A DNA stretch of 64,000 nucleotides, taken from assembly GCA_963989385.1 (NCBI GenBank), contig OZ022511.1, positions 26,158,503-26,222,502 on the forward strand. Direction: 5' to 3'. The stretch's first letter is position 1. Each line of letters begins with the position of its first letter. Of the stretch, positions 43,553 through 57,497 are shown piece after piece. This DNA comes from Ctena decussata. Its lineage: Eukaryota > Mollusca > Bivalvia > Lucinida > Lucinidae. A program made the translations under genes and the position numbers. The notes beneath the pieces are model-generated. The model was given only the letters and a program-made list of their open reading frames with translations, was not told the DNA's origin and did not search any database.

Positions 43553-45258
43553 GGGGAGGTGCCTATAAGGCCCTTTTTCTGCCCAAGAGCAAAATGTTTT
43601 ATTTTCTGCTGATGATTAGACTATAGTGTCCGCTATACTGAATCAATACTGGTTAAGCTCCGTAAGCCCTACTTTTGGAATAATGGGGTTATTAAAATGG
43701 GTGGGGTAAATCAGCATGAACCAGGGGTGTCATATATAAGCTATATTTCTCCTTCAAATTTAATGGCATACATAAATACCTTCCTTTATAAGTTGAAGTA
43801 ATGTCTTTAATGACATCCTTTTGCAAATTCTATCTTTTAAAGTAAAATCTTATGTCTGCAGAATTTCCTTTAGAGACACTGTCAATTTTCATTAATTTTG
43901 GTACTTTCAATTCAATATATTCTACCATATCTCTAGAACCAATGGATGACTTCTTACCAAACTAACATGGATTCACCCTTGGGAGAATGCAAACTGTTGA
44001 TTAAATTTTGGTGACCTTGACCTTTGTTTCAAGATCACAGTAAGACAAATAATGTTAATTTTAAGTCCAGTTTTGGCCATTGTCTACACAGTAGCTCCTG
44101 AATTGATATGGAACTGTTCCCAAAGTGGCCTAAATTAAACGTTATGAGGAGTTAGAGCACTAGTTATGATCAAATGGCCATGACATCATCTTCAAGGTCA
44201 AGGTCAAGGTTAGACTAGACAGAGTTCAACCAAGGATCTCACACAGCTAGTAAGCAGAAATTTAACAAATATGTATGTTTCTATTTGTAAATCAATGCTT
44301 AATATGCATATAATGACCTTGACCTTGATCTGAAGGTCACCAATACATTCAGAAGTTCATTATTCTATAATAGACTTTCCTATAACCTTTAAGTTTAACC
44401 CAATTCTGTTTCATCATGTTTGGTTAATACTGACCTTCAGCCCAAGGTCAAGGTCATTCTGTACACATTAAATGTTGATTTTCAAATGACAAATGAAAAC
44501 ACTCAGATTTGGTACATTTCTGCCGCCTGATTGATGAAATCTATGATTAAACTCTGTTAAGTCTAGCCATGCCCTTGATCTTGAAGATTATTTCATGGTC
44601 ATTTAATCATGATGTCATGGCCATTTAATCATAACTTGTGCTCTAACTCCTCATAATGTTTAATTTAGGCCACTTTGGGAACAATTCCATATCAATTCAG
44701 GAGCTACTGTGTAGACAGTGGCCAAAACGTGATGTAAAATTTACATTATAAGTCTTACTGTGACCTTGAAACAAAGGTCAAGGTCACCAAAATTTAATCA
44801 ACAGTTTGCACTCTCCCAACGGCGAACCCATGTTAGTTTGGTAAGAAGTCATCCATTGGTTATAGAGATATGGTAGAATATATTGAATTCAAAGAACCAA
44901 AATTAATGAAAAAAAAACAGTGTCTCTAAAAGAAATTCTGCAGACATATGATTTTACTTTAAAAGATTAAAAGAATTTGCAAAAGGGTGTCACCAAAGAC
45001 ATTGCTTCAACTTATAAAGGAAGTTATTTATGAATGCCATTAAATTTGAAGGAGAAATATAGCTTATAATATGACCACCCTGGTTCATGTTGATTTACCC
45101 CATCCACTTTAATAACGCCATCATTCCAAAAGTAGGGCTTACGGAGCTTAACCACTATTGATTCAGTATAGCGGACACTATAGTCTAATCATCAGCTGAA
45201 AATAAAACATTTTGCTCTAGGGCAGAAAAAGGGCCTTATAAGCACCCCCCCCCCCCCC
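43553..45258. mobile_element. 1.7-kb palindromic foldback element
   Basis: The left arm (43553 to about 44235) is the imperfect reverse complement of the right arm (about 44560-45258), with roughly 300 bp in between. The ends are GGGGAGGTGCCTATAAGGCCC-like, and the right end carries a C14 run (45245-45258). Against the empty site in units 1 and 3, the target ATGAAA|TTTGTGG shows neither duplication nor loss. No ORF. Confidence 0.88.
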
Positions 45259-46870
45259 TTTGTGGCAAAATGATCCTTGCATTAAGGCATTTCAAAAAGT
45301 AAATATTCAAAGACCAGGCAAGTTGGCCTCTGTTACTAAAAGAAGCAAAATGTGAAAATGAGAAAATCTCAGTGGAATTGGACCAATTTTGTTTCAGAAT
45401 GATCCCATTGCAAAATAGCCAGGTGAGCGGTATCAGGCCCATTTGGGCCAGTTGTTTAAGATCATATACCATCCAACCCTTTTGTTCAGTTTGGTTTATA
45501 TGTCCAAAGTTTTATTCTATACCACCCCAACCCATGCCCGTGTTGTGTATTAAGTTTAAAGTTTAGTGTCATAAGATGGTGGCACTTGCTGGGTTTATAC
45601 CTGAGCCCCTGCTCACTTGCTCTAGTTTTGCAATGGATGGATGATACGCTAGTCAAACAGCTAAAATCGTTTTGCCAAGGAGCAGGTATTTACATACAGA
45701 TATGCACACTTGCTGAATAAAATTTTACATTTTTTTCCAAATTTTTTTGCTTCACAGGCCTGAACTCGACAGTTTTCAGTTCTTTGGTGTGATCCTTGCT
45801 TCCAAAGGATAACCCTTTTATAGAACATACTTAACCATAGCCAACTTAGGGCATAAGATTACAATAAAGTATATTTCATAAAACAAAAAATATAACAAAT
45901 CTGGAAGAATGGTAGGCAACAATTGAAATAATGAAAGCAATACATGCGTATCTGTATCATAATGTGGTTGCAAGACCTAATATTGACATTTTTACTGGCT
46001 CATGGCTTTGCTTATTTGCATATAAGATTTGAACTTATCTTTTTTTATTTATGATTAGCTTACACTAGAACAATTTTAATGAACTTGCATCCAGGATTGC
46101 AGATGAGAAAAGTCAGCAGTTAGTTAGGGATAACAGAAGTGTTTCTCATAATGAAGTTTGTTGGTGTATAGTTTTTGTCAACTTTACAGCTAACTTTTGC
46201 ATTAAACCTTTATGATTACTAACAATTCTGTAACTACAGCGACACACCAGGTTCGTTTCATATTTAATCCCTGATATCACTGTAGCATATAATACATTAG
46301 ATGTGAATAATGTATGACCATAGGTCAGGGCCTCGTGGTGGGGCCAGAGGTAAATAAATATGACTTAGGCATTTTCATTTTTTCAAAGTATTGCATTAAA
46401 TCTTTTTGATTACTCATATCTCAGTAATTATATTGCAGATTTTTCTTCTGCATGTGGTTTATGTTATCTCTGTAGCATACCTTTTGATATGGACTGCCTA
46501 AGCCCCTAGGTCAGGCTGGTGGGTGGGGCCAGGGGTCAGGTACCAGGACAATAGGTGTTTGTTGTATTTATTTTTGCTTATAGGTTTATTTCATACTTGT
46601 TTACACCATATGGATGCTGCTGCTGATCTAAGGTCAAGATCACAGACACAAAATAATTTTGTACATGTATATAAAATTTGCATTAAAAGTTTGTTTTAAA
46701 CGTCTGCTTCATTAGGCGATGAAAATGATCAAGATATACGTGAGACTGCTCACTTGCTCTAGTTTGAAAACCTTTCAGTTCAGTGTTGCAGTGGAAATAC
46801 TGGTTGGTTGCATTTTAGGTAGCACCTATTTCATATTAAAAATGTTACAGGCAAAAAGTTAGCCAAAAAA

Positions 46871-48489
46871 CTCAGGAGTGTAACTCTTTTTGTGTGACAT
46901 TTTTTTGAGTACTGAATTTTCAGCATGCAATTTTACAAAACTGTGCCGGTTACCATACCTATTAACCACCGTTTTGACTTTCCAGCACCTTGGGCTGCAT
47001 GAAAATGTAAGATTAAGGCCCTGACATCATCACCCATGGAATTAGTAATGCTGAACTCAACAGCACTATGCTTAATTTCCGGTGCACCAAAAAAGAAGAG
47101 GTTCCCATCTAAATGGATGTCATTTTTATATTTGATGCTTCTAATCTCTATAATATGGTCTGAAACATTGAATAAAGATGGTATATCGTATTGCAAATTT
47201 TCCAGTTGCTTAATCTGCATCCATCTCAGAATGTAAACAACTTCTTCTCAAGTACCCCTTGAACTCAGGAGTGTAACATTTGACATTTGGAACCCCATAG
47301 CTTTTTCCAGGGGTAGCTTTAGTAAACTTTCATGCCTTGTATGAAAAGTCTTTGACCCATCATGGTAAGCGGTACACAGACAGTCTTCATCTTGGCTTCT
47401 ATTTTCTTCATATGTACCATTTGAGCCACTCAGGAGTGTAACACTTTTTTTGGAAAAAGACAAAAATAGCTTATTTCTTTACCACAAGCAGTTTAATTTT
47501 CATTAATTGTGCTTATAAATGAAGACCAAGCCCCCCTCAAGCAATCTTGGAACATATAGTTAACTTCTAAATGCAAATAAAGCTGCACTGCCATGAAAGC
47601 GACAAAAAATTAAAGATTTTGAGATTCCATTTTCTTCATACCTATCACTATGAGGCATTCTAAGCAGTAACCATATATGGCTATCAAGTGTTTTGTGAGA
47701 AATAATTAGATAAGAATGACCAAGATAATGATATTTTGTGACTAAATTCAAGTTTTGCTATGACATGTACAGTGCAAGGTGTTACACTCCTGAGTTTTTT
47801 AAGTTCAATGCCATTTTGGACACTTTTTCTTCCATTACAGCAACATGTTTGGATAAATTCATACTTAATATATGTTTCCATCATCTGAAAATGTTTCTTG
47901 ATGCAGTCCCATCTGTTTTGATAAGATTTTGTGGTTAGTGATATTTTAGAAAGGGACATTTTCTACTGATTTATATTGTGACCATCAACTTCTGAAACTG
48001 GTATGGAATGTCACTTCTGTAATGTCTTTTGTAAACAGGTAATGATAGTCAGGTAAATTAAACTGTTCAATTATCAAAAGAAAGAGTGAAGAAGAAAATT
48101 AAATTCAGTATATATCTGTTTGATTGTTGCGCATTTAGATAGCCGAAATAGCAAAGATATTGTGGTACACCCAAGCATGAGTTAAGAGATATGGTTTTGG
48201 TTTTTGCTACAGCAATGAGTGCATATTGCTTTTAAAGAGAAGACAACAAAATAATGAAATTCACAGGCAGAATATTCATCTTTTTTTACAATACAATGAA
48301 TAGCTGTAAAGTGTTACACTCCTGTGCATCAGAACAATGTTTCTTGTTAAAGAGACCAATAAACTTGGAAAAAATGATGTTAACAACATGCAGTTGGTGT
48401 TACTTTATTATATGGAACACTTAATCATTGACTTAAAGCTCTTGTAATGCAAATTAGAGCAGTTTTGAAATAATACTCAGGAGTGTAAC
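46871..48489. repeat. Cluster of CTCAGGAGTGTAAC motifs (unit 2)
   Basis: The same six sites as in unit 1, from 46871-46884 to 48476-48489. The variant third site of unit 1 is perfect here, while the fifth has one change (CTCCTGTG instead of CTCCTGAG). Confidence 0.88.
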
Positions 48490-51400
48490 ACATTTCTTGA
48501 AACTTATAGCACATTTTTGACATAGCCTCACCACTACCTATAACTTTCTATATGAGTAATCATTTTCTAGAATAGTTCTCTACTCATATGGCATCATTAC
48601 AATGCACATTTCATTGAGATACAGTCAAGTAAATAAAAGATATGAAAGTTTTTAGAACTGTACATCTAAAGCAATGTGTCAAAATGAAGTTAAAATTTGA
48701 GTTTTTATATCATTCGGCGGTTTCTGACAGAAAACAGCATTTATTTACATAATTTGGAAATGCCCTGCATCAAATAATAGAAACTTAAAGTGATAGGATT
48801 TTAGCCTTCCAAAGCTTTCATAAAATTTGGTCATTTTCACAGATTTTGGGTGTACATTTCTTCACAAAAATTGTCATAAAATTTTTATTAATAATGTTAA
48901 TATTAAAATTTATACCGTTTTGTAAACTGGAAGCACTGTAGATAAGTCTGGAATAAAAATTACACCAATGGCAGAGTGTTTAATTTTCACCTCCAATGTC
49001 ACACTTTGGTCACATTTTTGTTAACATGCCCATGAGCGACATAACAGGCGAAATGTGTTCTTTGACAAAAAAGCGATTTGGACCGAAATATCTAGATTCA
49101 TCACGACACAGTTTATAGGCCAACAGTCAAATAAAACTGAAAGTAGAAACAGAAAGCAAAAGTAAGCTAAACCGGGTATATATATATTGGCCAACGAAAT
49201 ACTTAAAATGTAGGTCAATACTTAAGGTTATACGGCTAAAGCCAAACAAAAAAATTGATTTTCACACATGTGGTTGTGCACATTATGTTAATTTTTTACC
49301 CTGGACAGTCAAGTCTCTCTTAAGGGGCATATATTAAAAAAGGAAGTGGAGTCAAAATAGACTGGCAGGAAGAATCTCCTCAACATCCTTCCATTGATAT
49401 GGGATGGGACTCACAAAGGGAAGAATTTGCTAAGAATTCTGGTTCTGAACAATTTTGAATCCAACTAATTTTTGTCAGAAACAAGGTTTTAATGCAAGTG
49501 TAAGTGATAGTGATAATTTCATCACAGGAGAATCAACATGGGATTGCAACATTACCTGTGATTACCTGTCGACATCATCGTTGAGCTTCAAGCTTCTTGC
49601 GATGCAATTCGAACATCATCAACGAAGAAATACCACCAAACATTAGCTGCATGTGCATGTAAGCATTGTAGTTAAGATTAGTGTTTCATAAACATACAGC
49701 TGAAGTTTAAATTATGCTGCAAATATTCAACAGAATTCAAGCCAAAGAAAAATTGAAGTAGCATCTGGAAACAAAGAAGTCAAGGTCACATTGAAACTTT
49801 GACGTTTCATGTTAAATTATTGCGTTAAAGTTTTTGAGATCTCTATATGATTCAAATTCTTTGTTGGGTTGGATTGATGTTTTGCATGATGATAGATGTT
49901 GGTCCAAAGTTTAATTCTGTACACCCCCATCCATGCCAGAGACCTAAAGGTCAAGGTCACAGACTTTGATTTTCATGTCAAGTTTTCGATTAACGTTTAG
50001 CTCACCTGGCCTGAAGGGCCATTGTGAGCTATTGTCATACAAATGCGTTAGGCGTGGGTTGTGCATCGTCCCGTGCGTTGTCTGTCAACACCTTAAAACA
50101 AAATTTCAAACATCTTCTTCTGTAAAACTACTGGTCCCATGGTTCTCAAATTTCACATAGAGCATGACCTGACTCCAGGGTCTCAGAATTGTAAAATTGG
50201 GTCAGGTTGAAAATCCCAGATGGCCGCCATTTCAAAAAATAGCAAAAACATAATCAACTTCTTCTCCAGAACCACTGGGTATATTTGTCTGTATTTTGGC
50301 ATGGAACATCAGTGAAACTTTGGTATTCAAAATTTTAAAATGAAAAAAATCTGTAGCGGAGTTTTGTCACAGTGTCCTACTTTCTGTTTACGAGTGTAAT
50401 TTTGCTCGAATGCCAATGTAAAAAAAACCCGACTTGTTCAAATAACTTCTCTAAAACCACTGAACCGTAGGGTCTCAAATTTCACATGTAGCATGACCAG
50501 ACTGCAGGGTTTCAAAATTGTAGAATTGGGACAGGTCAAGAATGCAAGAAGGCGGCTGTTACTAAAAATAGCAAAAACAACAAAATCAACTTCTTCTCCA
50601 GAACCATTTGGTATATTTGGTTGAAAGTTTGCGTGGAACATTATTGGGACCTTGGAATTAAAAATTAAAAAACTCAAAAATATCTGTAGCAGAATTAGGT
50701 CACAGTGACCTACTTAGAGTTTACAAAACAGATTCTGCTCAAATGTCAATATCTCGAAAAGCGCAACCGATTCTGGCCAGATTTGGTCAGAAATGGTCCT
50801 TGAATGGAATTATTTCAATTTTGTGGCAGTATTCTATCCAAGATGACCACCATGGGGGCTGTTACTAAAAATAGCACAAACATAAAAATGACAATTACTC
50901 AAGAACCCTTGAATGGAATTGGACCAATTTTGTGTCAGAAAGTTTCTTAGCATGAGGCTGTTTTGATTAATTGCAATTTGGCATTCCAAGATGGCCACCA
51001 TCTGCCGTTACAAAAAATAGCACAACCATAAAATGACAATTACGCAAGAACCCCTGAATGGAATTGGACAAAATTTTGTGTCAGAATGGTCCTTTCATGG
51101 AGCTGTTTCGATTAATTGCAATTTGGCATTCAAAACTGGCCGTCATCTGCCGTTACTAGAAATAGCACAAAAACATGAAAACTCCAATATCTCAGTAACC
51201 GCTGAATGGATTTTGACGAAATTTGTGGCAAATGACTCTCGCATTGAGATGTTTCAAAAATAGCTAACTATAGACCAGGCATGTTGGCCTCTGTTACTAA
51301 AAATAGTAAAATATGAAAATTAGAAAATCTCATTGGAATTGGACTAATTATGTGTCAGAATGGTTCTTTCATTAAGCTTTTTCGAGTTTTTGCATTTTGG

Positions 51401-51602
51401 CATTCCAAGATGGCCACCATCTGCCGTTACTGAAAATAGCACAAAGCATGAAAATGACAATTTTCAGTAACCGCTGAATGGATTTTGACGAAATTTGTGG
51501 AAAATGATTCTTGCATTGAGATGTTTCAAAACTAACTAACTATAGACCAGTGATATTGGCCTCTTGGATGAAAATTAGAAAAATGTGAAAATTAAAATAT
51601 CT

Positions 51603-51858
51603 GTTGTGACGGGATTCCTTGATCCACGACCGCCGGATTGGTCCCATGGATTAGAGTGCTCTGCCGGGATGTAGGGGGACCCCAAGTGAAGTTGGCGCAT
51701 GCGCTAGGCAGACAAGAAAGAGCGCACGGCTGTGGTGGACATGCTTTTGAGGGCTGAGACCTGGTGAGTGGCTCCCTATTTTGTCCTGTAAGCTTGCTCA
51801 ATACTTGTTTAATACAGACATGAAAGTAGGGTTGAACCAAGCGTATTGAAAATACAAT
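51603..51858 (-). mobile_element. 256-bp insertion with tRNA-like end (unit 3)
   Basis: Counterpart of 34773-35028 with the same borders and ATATCT flanks. Confidence 0.6.
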
Positions 51859-53258
51859 ATATCTCAATAGAATTGGACCAATTTTGTGTCAGAATTGCTC
51901 TTTCATTAAGCTTTTTTCGATTTTTTGCATTTTGCATTCCAAGATGGCCGCCATCTGCCATTACTAAAAATAGCACAAAACAAGAAAATGACAATATCTC
52001 AGTAACCACTGAATGGATTTTGACGAAATTTGTGGCAAAATGATTCTTGCTTTGAGATGTTTCACATCTTAACAAATATGGGTCCTTCAAGTTGGCCTCT
52101 GTTACTTAAAGTAGCAAAATGTGAAAATTAGAAAATTACAATGGAACTGGACCAATTTTGTGTCAAAATGGTCATTGCATGAAGACTTTTCGATTTTTTG
52201 CATTTTGTCATTCTAAGATGGCGGCCATCTGCCATTGCTAAAATAGCACAAAACATGAAACTGACAATATTTCAGTAACCCCAGAATGGATTTTAATGAA
52301 ATTTGTGGCAAAATGATCCTTGCATTAAGGCATTTCAAAAAGTAAATATACAAAGACCAGGCAAGTTGGCCTCTGTTACTAAAAGAAGCAAAATGTGAAA
52401 ATGAGAAAATCTCAGTGGAATTGGATCAATTTTGTTTCAGAATGGTCCCATTGCAAAATAGCCAGGTGAGCGATATCAGGCCCATTTGGGCCAGTTGTTT
52501 AAGATCATATACCATCCAACCCTTTTGTTCAGTTTGGTTTATATGTCCAAAGTTTTATTCTATACCACCCCAACCCATGCCCGTGTTGTGTATTAAGTTT
52601 AAAGTTTAGTGTCATAAGGTGGTGGCACTTGCTGGGTTTATACCTGAGCCCCTGCTCACTTGCTCTAGTTTTGCAATGGATGGATGATACGCTAGTCTAC
52701 AGCTAAATTCGTTTTACCAAGGAGAAGGTATATACATACAGATATGCACACTTGCTGAATAAAATTTTACATTTTTTTCCAAATGTTTTTGCTTCACAGG
52801 CCTGAACTCGACAGTTTTCAGTTCTTTGGTGTGATCCTTGCTTCCAAAGGATAACCCTTTTATAGGACATACTGAACCATAGCCAACTTAGGGCATAAAA
52901 TTGCAATAAAGTATATTACATAAAACAAAAAATATAACAAATCTGGAAGAATGGTAGTCAACAATTGAAATAATGAAAGCAATACATGCGTATCTGTATC
53001 ATAATGTGGTTGCAAGACCTAATATTGACATTTTACTGGCTCATGGCTTTGCTTATTTGCATATAAGATTTGAACTTATCTTTTTTTATTTATGATTAGC
53101 TTACACTCGAACAATTTTAATGAACTTGCATCCAGGATTGCAGATGAGAAAAGTCAGCAGTTAGTTAGGGATAACAGAAGTGTTTCTCATAATGAAGTTT
53201 GTTGGTGTATATAGTTTTTGTCAACTTTACAGCTAACTTTTGCATTAAACCTTTATGA

Positions 53259-56200
53259 ACAGAGTAGAACAGAACAGAACATAAACTTTATTAAATCTCA
53301 GGTCATCCATATGACATATGAGTATCTACAAGTTATAGAATATAAACTATGTGGAGCATGGTCAATTACAGTAAACTATATGGTATACCAAACAGACGTT
53401 CTTTTTCAAAAGTCAGGGAGTGCGTAGCCAACCAGTGCAAAGGGCAAGCAACTCTTGCACTAGTTAGTCAAGCACTACCCTAGCACTGTGTGGATCTTAG
53501 AGGGAATGTTAAAGGGGGTTGGGGATCGACATTTGGAAACAATGATCCTGCAAAGAAAATAACAAAGACAACGTAAAAACAAACTAAGGTGAATAATTTA
53601 CAGACAAGTAAGAAGTAAACAAATGAATAAATAAAAAGAGAAAAAAAATTGAGAAGGAAAAAAGAAAAAAGAAAGATAATGAAATAAAATAGAAATAAAT
53701 AGATAAATGAATAAATAAATAAATTAAAATAGATAAATGAAACTGTGAAAGGAGAAGGGGAAACATGTTTATCAGACATGTAGTAAGGCACAGAATATGT
53801 GGATAAGCTCAGGCTACTTATGGGGGACATAGGAAAAATAAGGGAACCAAAACTCTGGCTTATTCTATACAAACAACGGCAGAATAGCGAAAATATTTTG
53901 TTGCGTTACTCTACACAAGTTATTATTAGCAAGACCGGTTTGGACGCTTCCACTTAGCCAGGTAAGACGCAGTGCTTATTGAATGGGATTTATTGAAATG
54001 ATGCGTTATTTTGAATACTTAACACCAGCAGTTAAGTGGAACTGAACAAACAGGTCAGCTAAAATTCGTGCAATTCTTGAGCACATTTCAGGCCGGTCAA
54101 ACATCGTTTGTGAATGAAATAGTGTACACATGGATAGTTTTACAAAGTTGCACATTATGGATTACAGCCATGTTTCAGAGGTATTTTAAAAAAAGATATA
54201 AAATGTATATTTTTACAAGATGCCTAGGGCTCGAGCTGGGTCAAAAGATCGTCTCTAATTTCCGCCCCAACCCCTCCTCAACTAGCCCCACCCCATGCAA
54301 ACTAAAAGCAAATGCATTGGGGTCACTGAAGCGATTCTAATGAGAATCAACGTGAAAGGTCCCAAAATTTTGACCCATTTCGAGCTCTCAGGCGGCATTC
54401 CGTACCGTAGCCACCCCAAACATTGGAACAAATAACCAAATACCGTTTCGGCAGTTGGATTTTATTTACTGAAAACTTACACAGTTACAGACGCAAAAAG
54501 TGGTAGTGTAGACCAGGATCGGAATGCTCTAGGAAGCAGTCCGAGTCGGTTCTACACTATCTCTCATGCATTTCCGTTCCAATACTCAGGGATGCAAAGG
54601 TAACGCTAACAAAATAAAGGAAAAGGAAAAGAACAGCGGTATATTGTACTTAAAAAGGTAAATTATGATAAACTGATTAGTCTTCAGTCGACTACAATTA
54701 TGTCAATAGTCGTATGAGTCACTGGTCATAGTTTTATGTTGGTCTGGTCAGTCGTCGTTTGAGTACAATTATGACTCTCTTTTTTTCTTCTTCTTCTTCT
54801 TCTTCTTTTTTGGTTGATCAGAAGTCAGTGACTATGATATAATTTGATGATTTGTCATAAAATTAGCCTGGTTAAGTCATCAGAAAAAGGTTGTTATTTC
54901 ATTATTTTCCCAAAATGCCAAGAAACGGAAAATCTAACATAATGAATAAAAAGGGAGAAAGTTTGAAGAGATATAAGCATACAATCATTAGTTTTCCAGC
55001 AAGCACACAGCGTCGATTCGACACAAGTTCAGAAATAAGGTGGTCTTCTAGATCATTTAAGAAAAGAGAGAACATAACGGGTGAGATGTTATCACCCTGT
55101 CTTACCCCGCGATTACTACAGAAAAAAGGGGAATCATCACCCCTAACTGTTACACAGGATTTAATATCTAGATACATATTTTGCAATACTCGCAAAAAGT
55201 TTCCATTTACATGGGTATTGATAAGTTTTCTCCAAAGCCCTATTCGCATTACAGAATCAAAGGCTTTGGAGAAGTCTACGAAACAACAGAACAGTTTTTT
55301 CTTCTCGTATTTCATTAATTCGATGAGGGAGTAAAGCGTAAAAATGTAGTCCGTGGTTGAATGATGTTTCCTGAAACCAGCTTGATTCTCGTTTAGTAAA
55401 TCGTTTTCCTCTAGAAAGTTGTGTAAGCGTTCGTTAAGTGTGGCAGTAAAGGGCTTCCCTAGGCAGCTTAATAAAGTAATGGGACGATAATTGTTTGGAT
55501 CGAGAGAGTCTCCTTTATTTTTATAAATGGGTTTGATTTTCCCTAAAGGCCAATCATCTGGGAGATGCCCTGTATTCAAAATCAAATTGAAAAAGGAGAC
55601 ATACACCGGTAACATTAGGTCTTTCGTCAGTTTTATATATTCATTTAAAATTTCGTCGCCACCGGGGGACTTCGAATTTTTCAGCTTGTTAATGCATCTT
55701 TCTATTTCGCAACTCGTAAACGGGCAATTTAAACACTCTGTCGAGTTTTCGGGATAAATGTCGCTTAATTCCACATCGTCAGCATCATTTTCATCGTCGG
55801 AAGAGAAATATTTTTAAAATACTCGAAAAATTGGTTAAGAGGTGGCATTTCAAATTTGCCCTTATTTTTTAAACTGTTTAAAAACTTCCAGTATTCTTTA
55901 GGTTGGCATTTTTGCATACTCCTAAGTTCATTTTGCTTATTCATATTGTATTTGTTCATAAATGTGTTCATTGTTTTCTTGTATATTCTGCTAGCTGAAA
56001 TTAGTGCTCTCTTATTTAAATCCGATTTGTATATGTTATGTTTTCTTTTTGCTAAATGGTATTTTTTCCTTGCGGTTTTGCATTGAAATCCAAACCAGGG
56101 TCTATGTTGGGGTTGTTTTACGGGACGATTTTTAACTCTCGAAGACTCTACTTTCGCTGCACTGAACTGAAATGTATCGCATATTTGTGAGGCTATATGA

Positions 56201-56879
56201 TTAATGGTTTAATGGTATCTGATGGAGTGCTGTTGTCGCAAGACTGCAGTGTGGTAAGGATTTGATCTACTTTGCGTCTGTCGATATTGTCAACAAAACA
56301 TTCATATTCAGTGGGCCTCAGGTAATTGGTATGGGCTGTATCATTTATTTCTAGTTGACGTGGTGTTTCATCAGGTTGTGTGGTTAAGGTGACTGACAGT
56401 AATGAATGTCCATCTGAAAAAAGTCTGTCAACGTCTGTAATCTGGAAGCCATGTAAAATATCGAAAGCTTTCGCCGATATCAAAGCATAATCAATTACTG
56501 AGGTTTTGCGAAATGTCATTGCACCGGTATTTTTATCATGTCCAAATCGTCCATTTAATATCGATAGATTATTGATCTTACAAATATCGATTAATCGGAA
56601 ACCGCTGTTATTTTTCTTTTTGTCCATAGAGACTCTTTGCAATCTAATATTGTATTTTTCTAGCATTGCCTTTTGAATCAAAAAATTCATCGGTTTGCTG
56701 GTCTAGCATTGCTTTTTGATCAAAAAATTCATCGGTTTGCTGGTCAAAATGAAAATGCTGTGATAAAAAGTTATCGACTGTTGTAAAATCTGTAAGTTCG
56801 CCGGTCTGAGCATTAAAATCACCCATTAAGCAGATATAGTTATCACTGCTGCATACCGACGCTATCTCCTTATGATTAC
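53259..56879 (-). mobile_element. APE-type non-LTR retrotransposon (LINE), 5'-truncated
   Basis: Inserted into gamma with a TTATGA duplication (53253-53258, 56880-56885). The 3' end is at the low-coordinate side: on the minus strand it ends AATAAA, then TTCTG repeats. The 5' end is cut inside the endonuclease domain. The 3' part (53480-54890) is low-complexity UTR-like sequence and unassigned DNA with a CTT microsatellite near 54790. Confidence 0.85.
54902..56869 (-). pseudogene. LINE ORF2: endonuclease end and reverse transcriptase
   Basis: Minus strand. The endonuclease remnant (56860-56390) has CLMGDFNAQTGE, SVIDYALIS and SDGHSLL, the Asn, Asp and His blocks of APE-type nucleases. A near-duplicate of about 42 nt near 56670-56745 shifts the frame. 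A linker (56195-55780) leads to RT (55774-54902), with SPGGDEI, YRPITLLSCLGK, ENQAGFRKHHST, FVDFSKAFDSV and RGVRQGDNISP. The frame ends before the YADD box, which I cannot find downstream, so the palm is incomplete. Possible families are CR1/Jockey-like. Inactive. Confidence 0.85.
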
Positions 56880-57497
56880 TAACAATTCTGTAACTACAGC
56901 GACACACCAGATTCGTTTCATATTTAATCCCTGATATCACTGTAGCATATAATACATTAGATGTGAATAATGTATGACCATAGGTCAGGGCCTCGTGGTG
57001 GGGCCAGAGGTAAATAAATATGACTTAGGCATTTTCATTTTTTCAAAGTATTGCATTAAATCTTTTTGATTACTCAAATCTCAGTAATTATATTGCAGAT
57101 TTTTCTTCTGCATGTGGTTTATGTTATCTCTGTAGCATACCTTTTGATATGGACTGCCTAAGCCCCTAGGTCAGGCTGGTGGGTGGGGCCAGGGGTCAGG
57201 TACCAGGACAATAGGTGTTTGTTGTATTTATTTTTGCCTATAGGTCTATTTCATACTTGTTTACACCATATGGATGCTGCTGCTGATCTAAGGTCAAGAT
57301 CACAGACACAAAATAATTTTGTACATGTATATAAAATTTGCATTAAAAGTTTGTTTTAAACGTCTGCTTCATTAGGCGATGAAAATGATCAAGATATCCG
57401 TGAGACTGCTCACTTGCTCTAGTTTGAAAACCTTTCAGTTCAGTGTTGCAGTGGTAATACTGGTTGGTTGCATTTTAGATAGCACCTATTTCATATT

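Larger units (their letters stand above)
39257..49030 (+). repeat. Macrosatellite unit 2 (9,774 bp with two insertions)
   Basis: Colinear with unit 1. Subtracting the MITE at 42346-43353 with its TA duplication and the palindrome at 43553-45258 leaves about 7,058 bp, matching the 7,068-bp reference. The SINE-like insert (41840-42095) is kept. Confidence 0.92.
49031..57497 (+). repeat. Macrosatellite unit 3, with LINE insertion and truncated gamma
   Basis: Alpha and beta are complete. Gamma is split by a LINE at 53259-56879, resumes at 56886, and stops at 57497 about 25 bp before the first CTCAGGAGTGTAAC site would occur. It is then joined to delta block 2. Confidence 0.9.

Noticed and set aside
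43553..45258. Helitron
   Set aside because: Inserted at A|T without duplication, but lacks TC and CTRR ends with a 3' hairpin, and is a long palindrome.
53480..53872. 130-residue minus-strand ORF
   Set aside because: Phe/Ser/Leu/Tyr-rich translation of an A-rich low-complexity tract in the LINE 3' region.
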